Shown: one piece after another, positions 55,363 to 64,000 of the stretch
Layout of the letters: every line of letters begins with the position of its first letter
Position numbering within the stretch: the stretch's first letter is position 1
Assembly: GCA_033557465.1 (NCBI GenBank)
Contig: CM066033.1
Span: 1,358,459,834-1,358,523,833, forward strand
DNA: 64,000 nt
Source: Ichthyophis bannanicus
Taxonomy: Eukaryota; Chordata; Amphibia; Gymnophiona; Ichthyophiidae
Direction: 5' to 3'
The notes under the pieces: generated by a model
Told to the model about the DNA's origin: nothing
Databases searched by the model: none
What the model saw: the letters and a program-made list of their open reading frames with translations, nothing else
Translations under genes and position numbers: made by a program

Positions 55363-56527
55363 CCCTTTCCACCACAGATCGCTTCCCTCTCACTTGTGGT
55401 GTCCCACAAGGCTCCATTTTAGCTCCCTTGTTGTTTAACGTCTTTCTGGCCCCCTTGTCTTTACTTGTCCAACAGCTGGGGATCTCAGGCTACTATTATG
55501 CCGATGACATTTTTCTTCTACATCATACTTCCTCGTCCTAGCCCGATATTACTCCTCTGGAGGCTTGTCTATCCTCAGTCTCCTCCTGGCTCTTCTCCAA
55601 CTGTCTGGTTCTCAATGTTTCTAAAACGGCGGCTATCTGGTTCACCCATGGCTCCCCCATTCCGTCTCTCACTCCTTCCTTTTCTGGTATCCCTATTTCC
55701 ACGGTCTGTAAACTCCATTATCTCGGTGTCATTCTCGATAGCGCTCTTACTTTTCATGATCACATTTCCCATATTTCTCAACGTTTCCTTCTTCTGCCTT
55801 AGGCATATTTGTGCTATCCGGCCTTTCCTATCTCCTCAAGCTCTCACTACCCTCCTTCTCTCCTTGGTTATAACCCGGTTAGACTTCTGTAATTCCATCT
55901 ATGCCGGTATCCCCCAGTATCAGCTACATCGACTACAGTTAATTCAGAACACAGCTGCCCGGATGATCCTGCACGCCTCTCCCCGTGACCACATCACCCC
56001 TCTGTTACAGCATCTCCACTGGTTGCCGCTGCAGTTCCGGATTTCCTTCAAAGTCCTCACCCTAGTACATCGAGCTATCTACCTCCGCAGGCCCCAATAC
56101 CTCTCTGATTTGCTCACTTTTCACGTCCCCACTCGCAGCCTTCGGTCCATTCATGTCAACCGCCTCCACCTTCCAGCCCCCTCTCGTGCATACCTCCAAT
56201 CCACTCATAAATCAGCCTTTTTCTACCTTGGTCCCTCCCTCTGGAACTCACTGCCCACGGCCCTCCGCTTAGAAGAATCCTACCCCAAGTTCCGTTCTCT
56301 CCTCAAAACCCATTTTTTATCCTCCGCTTTTCATGACCCTCTATGACATCTCATAACCCTACTCTCCTTTCCATCTTTATACCCTCTATTCTCCATCTCT
56401 CCTTTCCTCTAATTTTGTTGTAATTTCTTTTTCTCTCTCTGACTTAATGCTTTATTTACATTGTAAACCGCCCCGATGTAATGGGGGGCATTATATCAAA
56501 TGTTCTGTAAACAATAAACAATAAACA
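55363..56527 (+). mobile_element. L2-F LINE, 5'-truncated (F), inserted in A4
   Basis: A 1.17-kb L2-group element flanked by 'attg' (55359-55362 and 56528-56531). The 3' UTR has 'gtaaaccgccccgatgtaat' and a tail of AATAAAC units rather than AAAT. Orientation is opposite to the host. Confidence 0.9.
55370..56346 (+). pseudogene. L2-F reverse transcriptase (F), frameshifted
   Basis: The RT begins at 'SLPLTCGVPQGSILAPLLFN' and 'YYYADDIFLL' (55378-55520), changes frame, shows 'KLHYLGVILDSALTFHDHIS' near 55705-55765, and then stays open to 56346: 'LVITRLDFCNSIYAGIPQYQ', 'LQLIQNTAARMILHASPRDH', 'LHWLPLQFRISFKVLTLVHR' and 'PSLWNSLPTALR'. The catalytic Y-A-D-D is intact. At least two frame changes precede 55800. 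Confidence 0.88.
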
Positions 56528-57350
56528 ATTGTCTCATCCACGCATTGAGACTCCAGAGCTCTGCCTGCCTTTTGGGTCCTGCACGTGGAACAGGAAGCAT
56601 TTCGGAGAACGCTACCCTGGATGTTCTGGATTTCAACTTCCTACCTAAAAGCTTAAATTTAGCCTCCAGAACTTCCCTACCACATTTTCCTATGTCATTG
56701 GTACCGACATGTACCAAGACAGCAGACTCCTCCCCAGCACTCCTCCCCGCTACCTTCGCACCAGGCAGGCATGTTACCAGGCAATCCTCACGTCCACCAG
56801 CCACCCAGCTGTCTACATGTCTAATGATCGAATCACCAACTATAACAGCTGTTCTAACCCTCCCCTCATGGGCACATGGCCCTGGAGAAACGTCCTCGGT
56901 GCGAGAGGGTTTTACATCACCTGGAGGACAGGTCCTGGTTACAGGATCACGTCCTGCCACACCAGGGTGATGCTCTCCTGTCACGTGACCTCTCTCTAGC
57001 CTCTAGAGAACGGACTTGTTCCCTGAGAGCAAAGAGCTCCTTGCACTTAGTGCATACGTAAGACCTCTCACCAACTGGGAGAAAATCATACATGTGACAC
57101 TCAGTGCAAAAGACTGGAAAGCCCCCATCTTGCTGCTGGACTGTTGTCTGCATCTTAGTTTAAAGCTTGTGTTTAGGTCTTAAAATTCTGTATTCACTAA
57201 GAGTTGGTGTAAGTGCTTATACTAATAAAGGTGTATCTAATACCTCTAATATACCTCGTTCACCTGAAGCTTAATTAATCTCAGGTCTTCAATGTATGAC
57301 TGATTTGGATAAAGAGCTGCACCTGAGAGCAGCCCCTTTCCTAAGATGTG

Positions 57351-57460
57351 TATGTTTATGTTTATTACATTTGATATACCGCTCAAGCCAAAGCATCAGA
57401 GTGGTTTACAATATTACATAAAAGTTACAGAAAATATGAAAAGAACGCCATTAATTAGAT
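57351..57460 (-). mobile_element. L2-type LINE 3' tail
   Basis: Minus-strand 3' end: 'ttgtaaaccactctgatgct' then 'gagcggtatatcaaatgtaa' and a TAAA-type tail. The hairpin arms (accactc/gagcggt, one mismatch) have a different sequence but the same position as in L2-C. It abuts the 5' end of CR1-A copy A4. Confidence 0.7.
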
Positions 57461-57599
57461 AGGACAGAATAAGAGATACAATGATAGTTAAAGGAATACC
57501 TATAAAAGCAACAATTAACCCAGGGGTGGGTGGGTGGGTGGGAAATAAGACCTATTAAAAGAAGAGGGCTATAACAAGGTACCCTCAGCAGGGGGGGAA

Positions 57600-58352
57600 G
57601 GCAAGTTATACAGCTGAGAAGCTCAAGTGCAAACTAAAGGGAACAGGGAGGTGAAGTAGCACACCAATAAGACAATAAATAAATAAATAATCAAATAGAC
57701 AGCTAGAACTCACAGCAAGTTGTCACAGGAGTTAAATATACACCTCTCTAGCAGAGCACTGTGAGGGCACTGCTCTTCCCAGAGCAAAGAGAGGCAAACA
57801 GAACTATGCACACGTGGGTAGAAGAGACAGGAAGAAGGCTATACAATACCTCAGCAGGGGGGGAGGGGGAGCCCCTCAGGTAGGCTAGAGCAGGAAAAAC
57901 AGTTTAAAACACAGCAGGTTCTGGGGACAGAGCTGGGAGAGATATTTAATTTAAAGCAACAGTTAACCTGGCTACCACACAAAAGCCAGGTAGTTGAGAG
58001 AGGCAAGTTATGCAGCTGAGAAGCTCAAGTGCAAACTAAAGGGAACAGGGAGGTGAAGTAGCACACCAATAAGACAATAAATAAATAAATAATGAAATAG
58101 ACAGCTAGAACTCACAGCAAGTTGTCACAGGAGTTAAATATACACCTCTCTAGCAGAGCACTGTGAGGGTACTGCTCTTCCCAGAGCAAAGAGAGGCAAA
58201 CAGAACTATGCACACGTGTGTAGAAGAGACAGGAAGAAGGCTATACAATACCTCAGCAAGGGGGGGAGGGGGGAGTCCCTCAGGTAGGCTAGAGCAGGAA
58301 AACAGTTTAAAACACAGCAGGTTCTGGGGACAGAGCTGGGAGAGATATTTAT
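57600..58352. repeat. 402-bp direct tandem duplication (about 1.9 copies)
   Basis: 'gcaagttatacagctgagaa' at 57601 recurs at 58003 with one change, and 'gcaggttctggggacagagc' at 57914 recurs at 58317. The offset is 402-403 bases throughout and identity is very high, with an AATA run (57674-57690 and 58076-58092) in each. There is no coding sequence. High identity implies a recent event. Confidence 0.92.
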
Positions 58353-58493
58353 GATTTAGGAGATCTAGAGACATGTACATGGACGTCAAAATCACAGGGA
58401 CATCTCCGGAACCATTTTACAAATGACATTTAGAGACATCTCCAATGTGGGGATGTCCAATTAGGCAAAGGGTGTGGTGGAGGCACAATGAAC
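58353..58493. other. Short unassigned stretch
   Basis: Phrases 'ggacgtcaaaatcacaggga' and 'ggggatgtccaattagg' echo 60260-60410, so a common repeat is possible. Confidence 0.35.
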
Positions 58494-59690
58494 TTAGAAA
58501 CATGATGGCAGAAAAAGACCACATGGCCTATCTAGTTTGTCCTTCCATATCAACTACTACAATAGTCCCATCTTTTCTCTTAGAGATCCTCTGTGTTTGT
58601 CTCATGCTTTTTTGAATTCAGATAGTGTCCTCATCTCTACCACCTCTACTGAGAGACTGTTCCACACATCTACTACTCTTTCAGTAAAGAAATATTTTCG
58701 TATATTACTCCTGAGTCTATCCCCTTTCACCCTCATCCCTTGTCCCCTCGTACCAGAACTTGCTTTCAATTGAAAGAGGCTCTCCTCCTGTGCATTTATG
58801 CCATGGAGGTATTTAAACATCTCAATCATATCACCTCTATCCCACCTTTCCTCTAAGGTGTACATATTAAGATCCTTAAGTCTGTCCTCATATGCTTCAT
58901 AACAAAGACCACTAGCCATGTTAGTAGCCACCCTCAGCATGGACTCCAACCTGTTTATATCTTTTGAAGGTGTGGACTCCTGAACTGCACACAATACTCC
59001 AAATGAGGTCACACCAAAGACCTATACAGAAGCTCTATAACCTCTGTTTTTGGCTGGCCATTCCTCTCCCTATGCACCCAAGCATCCTTCTAGCTTTTGC
59101 CATCACCTTTTCTACCTGTTTAGCTACTTTAAGATCATCAGACACAATCGTGCCCAGGTCCCACTCTTCTTTTGTGTACCGAAGTATTTCCCCTACACTG
59201 GATTTTTGCAGCCCAAATGCATGACCCTGCATTTTTTAGCATTAAATCTCAGCTGCCAAATTCTAGACCATTATTCAAGCTTAGCTACTGTAGATCCCTC
59301 ATCATGTTATCTACTCCTTCCTGGTTGTCTACTTTATTTCAGATTTTGGTATCATCCACAAAGAGGCAAACCTTACCTGACAGCCCTTCCGCTATATCAC
59401 TAACAAAGATGTTAAAAAGAATCAGACCAAGGACAGATCCCTGGGTCTCCCTCGGTCCAACTCTCTGGTCACCCAGTCAAAGAAATCAATCAGATTTGTC
59501 TGAGAAGATCTGCCTCTGGTGAATCCATTCTGCCTCTGATCCTGTAATCCATTGGACTCCAGAAACCTCACTATTTTCTCTTTCAGCAGCGTTTCCAATA
59601 ATTTTCTCACCACAGAGGTCAGACTAACCAGCCTGTAGTTTTCAACCATATCCTTACTTCCGCTTTTGTGTATGGCCTCTTCACATGTCC
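58494..59690 (-). mobile_element. CR1-D LINE, 5'-truncated (D3)
   Basis: Minus-strand CR1-D copy from the tail at 58494 ('ttagaaacatgatggcagaa') to about 59690, where CR1-type text stops. About 200 bases are missing near 59445 compared with copy D1. Confidence 0.87.
58602..59650 (-). pseudogene. CR1-D ORF2 reverse-transcriptase relic (D3)
   Basis: From 59650: 'NYRLVSLTSVVRKLLETLLK', 'QNGFTRGRSSQTNLIDFFDW', then the internal deletion removing the central RT blocks, 'LFVDDTKI'-type remnants near 59365, and a 136-residue open stretch (59012-58602) with 'YEDRLKDLNMYTLEERWDRG' and 'SNIRKYFFTERVVDVWNS'. It is not functional. Confidence 0.85.
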
Positions 59691-59699
59691 TCGTTCGAT

Positions 59700-59882
59700 T
59701 TCAGAAACATCGGGGATGTCTGCAGGTATGTCCACATTTAGATGTGCTCCAGGCATGAACAGGCTTGTTGTGGCTTTAAAACATCCAGCAAATGAAGAAT
59801 TATGTGAGTAGTCTAAGATCACAAATGCCCACACTGGGATTTGAACCCTGGTTAGCCTGTTCCTAATGCACTACTTTAACCA
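59700..59882 (-). mobile_element. tRNA-derived SINE
   Basis: The minus-strand head at 59882-59800 has an A-box-like 'taatggttaaagtagtg' and a clear B box 'gggttcaaatccc', and continues into an unassigned body. It is the best RNA polymerase III promoter-like sequence in the window. It is the same head type as 38139, but with a different body. Confidence 0.7.
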
Positions 59883-60020
59883 TTAGGTTATTAATTAATT
59901 AATTAATTAATTAATTGTTTATTTTAAATCATGTATTGACAGCCAAGTGCTACAGCATTCTAGGCAGTTCAAAAAAGGCATAAAAATACATAAAAGTGCC
60001 AATCACCTCTCTCCCCCTAC
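59883..60020 (-). mobile_element. Diverged L2-type 3' tail with (ATTA)n
   Basis: An (ATTA)n run at 59885-59917 is followed by 'tttattttaaatcatg' and 'attctaggcagttcaaaaaa', which resembles an inverted L2-type end (TAAA tail, then the hairpin region, then 'gtaaaccgcctag'). The hairpin is too decayed to pair. Confidence 0.45.
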
Positions 60021-60789
60021 CACCCCTGCACCAAATTACCCTTCCCACCTCACCAAGCAACACAAAATGCTACCATCTGCCATCACTGCTAGAAAATCAT
60101 GACTGCCCACCATCTAAACGGGAAACAGAAACGTTTTTAGTGCCTTCCTGAATGCCATTGAGTCCATCTTCTTCCACAAAACCACTGAAAATACCCAAGC
60201 CTGCCACCACTGCAAGCGGACGTGAGAAAACACATGTTTTAGATATCCATGTTCTAAGACGCTCTTCTAGGGATGTCTATGTAGATGTCTCTGAAAACGT
60301 CCACAATGGGCACGTCCACCTTTCTGAAATCATCCCTCAACTTGCACATACCTGCAGACATTCTGGCTTTGACGTCTCAGATTGCACTTGGACGTCCCAC
60401 TCTAAAATGTGCCTTTAAGTGTAACAGTACTGAAGAAAAGACTGACCATGCAGTTTAAATATCAGCCTGTATACTTATATGCCACCAAAGGCTTTTTAGA
60501 ATCATTCATCCATACAAAACTATTTTTAGAACAGTCTTCCTTTTGCCTTTAGACATAACCAATAGGAAACTCAACAAAATACTTGACTTCAAGAGCTGTA
60601 ATAATGTGTTTGGAATTATCATTCTACATCAGCGACCAGACTTTTGTCTCATAGTCTAAGTTGCACCATTTTCTCTTGGTAGATGCTTATCCAATCATGA
60701 AAATCCATACAAAGGGAAAGTATAAAGCATGTCTTCCTATGAACAAATTAAACAACAAGGTTTAAAGCAAAGGTATGCCAGCCATACAG
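60021..60789. other. No recognised feature
   Basis: Phrases 'gatgtctatgtagatgtctc' and 'cgtccacaatgggcacgtcc' (60270-60320) recall 58370-58470, but I cannot assign a class. Confidence 0.35.
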
Positions 60790-60962
60790 CAGTGAGTCTC
60801 AACCCTGTCCAGTCAGGTTTTCAGGATGTCCACAATGAATATGCATGAGACAGATTTGCATGCACTGCCGCCACGGCAAATCTCACTCTGCATATTCACT
60901 GTGGATATCCTGAAAACCTGACTGGCTAAGGGATACACCAGGACAGGGCTGAGAACTACTGA
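60790..60962. mobile_element. Palindromic MITE-like repeat
   Basis: 'ctcaaccctgtcc', 'agtcaggttttcaggatgtc' and 'cacaatgaatatgcatgag' on the left return inverted on the right ('gcatattcactgtggatatc', 'ctgaaaacctgactggct', 'ggacagggctgagaac'). The whole ~170 bases fold on themselves around 'gcactgccgccacggcaa'. I know this palindromic pattern as a widespread vertebrate non-autonomous DNA repeat, but cannot name the family. Confidence 0.82.
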
Positions 60963-61181
60963 TATGCAAGATTCATGGTGCAAATCCAACACTGTGACAA
61001 AAAGTTTATACAGACTGATGATCACCACCTCGGCGATTTTCCTGTTTATGATCCATGATCTGCCATCTCAATTCAGTAATGAGATATCCTAGTATCTTAG
61101 AGCATATTTCCAGTGGGGCTTGTTTGTTGGATTTATAGACTGACTGACTGGTTTCCCTTTGCATGGATTCTCATAATTGGA
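60963..61181. other. Short unassigned stretch
   Basis: No motif is recognised before RTE-B copy B4. Confidence 0.35.
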
Positions 61182-62500
61182 TGTTGTTGTTATGTGCCAT
61201 TGAGTCAGTGTCGACTCATGGTGACTCTCTGGATAGTTGTTCTAAACTGTGCTGTCCTCAATCAGGCAGCTCAGTATTGATAGAGTGCCAATCCATAGCT
61301 GCTGTTATTGTATCAATCCATCTTATTGCTGGTCTTCCTCTTTTATGTTGGCCTTCAACCTTACCAAACATGATGTCTTTCTCTAATGATCTCTCTCTTT
61401 GCATGGTATGTCCAATGTATGAAAGTCGAAGTCTTGTCATCTGAGCTTCTAAAGAAAGGTGAGGTTTGATCTCCTCTAGCATTGACTGGTTTGTTCTTCG
61501 GGCAGTCCATGATATACACAGTATTCGTCACCAGCATCATAATACAAAGGAATTGATTTTCTTCCTGTCTATCTTTATCACTGTTCAACTTTCAAATCCA
61601 TATGACATTATTGAAAATACCATGGTTTGGACAAGTCAAATCTTTGTATGGAGGGAGACATCTCTGCTCTTGAGAATCTTGTCCAGATCCTTCATAGCCA
61701 TTCTGCCAAGAGTAATGTGTCATCAGATTTCTTGACTACTTGTCGTTTCTTTATTGATTATTGATCCAAGCATGTGAAAATTGTCTACTATTTTCATTTC
61801 TCATCCATCAACGATGAACTTACTGATTTTGCCAGTTGTCAGGATCTTTGTCTTATTTACATTAAGGTGCAGGCCCATTTTAAAACTCTGTTCCTTGATC
61901 TTGAGAACCAAACATTTCAGATCATCTTCAATTTCAGCCAGCCCGTATTGTGGTATCATCAGCATAACGAAGGTTGTTGATGAGCCTCCCACTAATCTTC
62001 ACACCTCGGTTGTCTTCATACAGTCCTGCTTCTCTGATGATTTGTTCTGCATATAAATTAAACAGGTAGGGGGAAAGTATGCAGCCTTGTAATACACCTT
62101 TGTTGATTTTAAACCATTCTGTTTCTCCTTGTTCCGTTCGAACTGTTGCTTATTGATCAATGTAAAGGTTGTGCAAGAGAACTATCAGGTGTTCTGGTGT
62201 ACCCATGTTTCTTAATGTGGCCAAAAGTTTCTCATGATTTACACAGTCAAAAGCCTTGGTGTAGTCAATAAAACATGTAGAGATATCCTTTTGGTATTCT
62301 TTTGTCTTTACAGGATACATCTCACATCCGCAATGATGTCTCTCATTCCTCACCCTTTCCTGAACCCTTCTTGCACTTCAGGTAGCTCTTGTTCCAGGTA
62401 TGGCTGTAGTCTCTTTAGTAGAATCTTGCTGGCATGTGGGATCAGAGTGATTGTGAGATCATTTTCAGTCAATGGGATCACCTTTCTTCAGTATTGGATA
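61182..62500 (-). mobile_element. RTE/BovB-like LINE, 5'-truncated (B4)
   Basis: The 3' end (AAC)n and signature 'gagtcagtgtcgactcatgg' lie at 61182-61220; the element runs to about 62500, inside the RT ('GDP'-type block near 62470). It is more diverged than B2 and B3. Confidence 0.9.
61200..62480 (-). pseudogene. RTE-B reverse transcriptase relic (B4)
   Basis: Minus-strand pieces: 'ELQEGFRKG'-type text near 62390, 'KTKEYQKDISTCFIDYTKAF' and 'NHEKLLATLRNMGTPEHLIV' (62320-62190), 'NLRYADD' near 61970, 'LGLHLNVNKTKILTTGKISK'-type text (61885-61820) and the C-terminal 'SLEAQMTRLRLSYIGHTMQR' and 'KRGRPAIRWIDTITAA' (61465-61300). Frames break repeatedly and part of the catalytic region is shifted by an indel near 61945. 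Confidence 0.87.
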
Positions 62501-62934
62501 CATTTTATAAATCAGCATACATGCCACATGCACTAGCCCTGTGTTTTTCCTTTAAAGGCATAAGAATAACTGTGCAGCCCAGAATGTGAGATGTGAAGTT
62601 GATGCCTGATGCAGAACAGCAGTGTTGAAACATGGCTCAGTGTTGGATAATGAGATGAAAGTTTGTTCAGTGATCATCATCATGACTCCTGATTGGTTAT
62701 GTTTTAAAGCTGAGGTTCCTTTATTAACTTCCAAATGGTTCAGGGATCCCCCTCCCCCAGTTCATCCCCAGCACTCTTCTCAGAACCCCCTCCAATCAGC
62801 ACCAAGCCTGTCCTCCCTAACCCTCTTTATCTCACTTCTCCTTCTTGTCCCCAGCAGTCTCTCTCTCTCTCTCTCCCTCCAGCAGTCTTCACCAGTCTCA
62901 GTCTTTTTCTCATTCCCTACCCCCAGCCAGTTCT

Positions 62935-62980
<46 letters not shown>

Positions 62981-64000
62981 CTCTGCCAATATCCGCCATC
63001 CTCTCTCTCTTTTTTCCTTTATTCTGTGTCCTGAAGACCCCCTAAAATGGTCTCACGAAGTCTCTGGGATCCACAGATGACAGGTTGGGAACCCGTTTTA
63101 ATGGCACATGAGTGGTATAAAAAATGATTTCATATAGACAAATGATTATAAAATAATATTGTTGGTATATAAATATAGTTTTACCACTTCAACTCTCATA
63201 TGAGGGTCCATGAAGTCTGTGCTGAACGACTGATAGCTTTTTTTACTTGACTAATATTTACAAGTTTTGGAAGTGAGTCCTTAGATTGGTTTTCATTGAT
63301 TTATGACCTAGTCCATTTTGGCTGTATCTTTTGTTATCATCACCAATGGCATAGAGTGCATACGTATCGAACACCACCTTTTTTAAGAATTTAGGATTCC
63401 ACTGCTCTTTAACATCTGTAACTGATACCTGCAAGGGAGAAGTGAGTATGGAGATGGGACCTGAGGAGAGAAACCGAGAGAGAGGTGCTGATCTGGAGCA
63501 ACACTGTTGGCATTGCTCTTCATTTTCTTCTGAGTTTGTGCTTTATTTTCCATCGGTAAGATCAATGTGTGGGGTTCTCTGCCGCAGACTATCATGCAGC
63601 CTGGGACGTTGAAAAAGACCTGTGAAATCCCTTTGTTGACACTAAATCAACTCATCAATTTTAAATTGCACCTGTCTCCGTGCGATTAGTAGCAGGTTTA
63701 CTAAAAGAAGGTCGCCAGGCTCACCTGAGCCATTTGCTCCATTATCCGAAACATGAACTGACACCACTGCCACATCAGTCACCACCCCAGTGTGAATAGT
63801 GGGTCACGTCCTAAAACAAAAGTCACACAACCTGACTCAATCTCCAGAGTCAACAAAGTCACCCATAAAGCCATTTTTGCTTCACTGGTAACATTAGTTT
63901 TCTCTTCTTGTAAACTCATAAATCGTCCTTGGTTTTGACTACAGGATTTAAATACTTTAAGTCATTTGCTTGGCATCCAGTTCAAAACTGAAGAATGGTT
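62501..64000. other. No recognised gene; (TC)n microsatellites
   Basis: CT-rich sequence with TC runs at about 62863-62876 and 62939-62976. No repeat family, RNA gene or protein motif is recognised from here to the window end. Confidence 0.4.

Larger units (their letters stand above)
55204..57153 (-). pseudogene. CR1-A ORF1 (A4): esterase protein, deleted and interrupted
   Basis: It starts like copy A2 (MQTTVQQ...) with the CxxC...CxxC knuckle (57110-57030). About 100 bases covering the end of the coiled coil and linker are missing near 56990, shifting the frame. The esterase follows: 'AVIVGDSIIRHVDSWVAGG', 'AVLVHVGTNDIGKCGREVLE' and 'PKRQAELWSLNAWMRQ', where L2-F is inserted. Beyond it come 'DEGFGFVRNWGTFWGKEG' and 'DGLHLNRDG' to the stop near 55204. 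A further deletion near 56745 removes part of 'ADLTRHLDKVLD'. The S-D-H triad is present but split by the insertion. Confidence 0.88.
50991..57350 (-). mobile_element. CR1-A LINE, near full length (A4), with two nested insertions
   Basis: The minus strand carries 5' UTR (57350-57154), ORF1, ORF2, 3' UTR and the TTATGTTC tail at 50991-51010. Two younger LINEs interrupt it: L2-F (55363-56527) in ORF1 and L2-C (53612-54638) in ORF2. Without them it would be about 4.2 kb. The 5' UTR matches copy A2 over about 200 bases. It ends on the right against an L2-type tail. Confidence 0.92.

Noticed and set aside
57600..58352. The two 402-bp direct copies as LTRs of a small element
   Set aside because: The copies are adjacent with no internal region, no primer-binding site and no TG...CA ends.
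59790..59882. A tRNA gene
   Set aside because: A and B boxes are visible, but I cannot fold a cloverleaf with an acceptor stem, and the sequence runs into a SINE body.
62735..63080. Serine/leucine-rich open frames
   Set aside because: They are translations of (TC)n and CT-rich sequence.

Overview
The window is vertebrate nuclear DNA made almost entirely of retrotransposons. I can support no host protein gene. Four LINE lineages dominate: two CR1-type families (called CR1-A and CR1-D here), an RTE/BovB-like family (RTE-B) and several L2-type families (L2-C, L2-E, L2-F). There are also tRNA-derived SINEs, a piece of a DIRS-type tyrosine-recombinase retrotransposon, foldback/MITE-like DNA elements and a 2.5-kb array of a 46-bp minisatellite. 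Abundant CR1, L2 and BovB-like LINEs together with DIRS suggest a large-genome tetrapod. The 3' tails remind me of caecilian amphibian repeats, but that attribution comes from memory and is not proven here. Family letters are local labels, not database names.

Layout. 0-6.4 kb: an L2-E end, a CR1 relic, a GC-rich repeat and a decayed CR1-A copy (A1). 6.4-11.1 kb: the best CR1-A copy (A2), with an intact ORF1 (zinc-knuckle, coiled coil, SGNH esterase) and an ORF2 (endonuclease plus reverse transcriptase) broken by a stop and a deletion. 12.2-15.2 kb: the minisatellite, with an L2-C end inserted in it. 15.2-19.0 kb: RTE-B copy B1 with CR1-A copy A3 inserted in its 3' end. 19.9-21.7 kb: CR1-D copy D1 hosting an L2-E tail. 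24.7-25.7 kb: a nested inverted repeat. 26.7-29.8 kb: CR1-D copy D2 hosting RTE-B copy B2, which itself hosts an L2-C tail. 30.0-33.3 kb: RTE-B copy B3 on the minus strand, again with an L2-C tail inside. 33.9-36.4 kb: two CR1-A pieces around a DIRS fragment. 37.6-40.5 kb: degenerate tandem repeats, a SINE, a MITE and an ~840-bp terminal-inverted-repeat element. 40.7-46.7 kb: L2-E, a GC-rich repeat and a CR1-A copy (A5) split by a long L2-C element with endonuclease and reverse transcriptase. 47-51 kb: relics, two SINEs and a short RTE deletion derivative. 51-57.4 kb: CR1-A copy A4 on the minus strand with L2-C and L2-F insertions. 57.6-58.4 kb: a 402-bp tandem duplication. 58.5-62.5 kb: CR1-D copy D3, a SINE, a palindromic MITE and RTE-B copy B4. 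The rest, to 64.0 kb, shows only simple repeats.

How the parts relate. The LINE proteins (endonuclease nicks the target, reverse transcriptase primes from the nick) act in cis. SINEs carrying an RTE-B-like 3' end are expected to borrow the RTE-B machinery. Nested insertions, several with visible 4-7 bp target duplications, order the families in time: CR1-D before RTE-B before L2-C; RTE-B before CR1-A; CR1-A before L2-C and L2-F; and the minisatellite before L2-C. No ORF2 in the window is uninterrupted, so none of these copies looks able to move on its own. The most distinctive signals are the L2-C 3' hairpins, whose two arms change together between copies, the SINE/RTE chimeras, and the nested foldback at 24.7-25.7 kb. 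I did not find a new defence-like or metabolic system.
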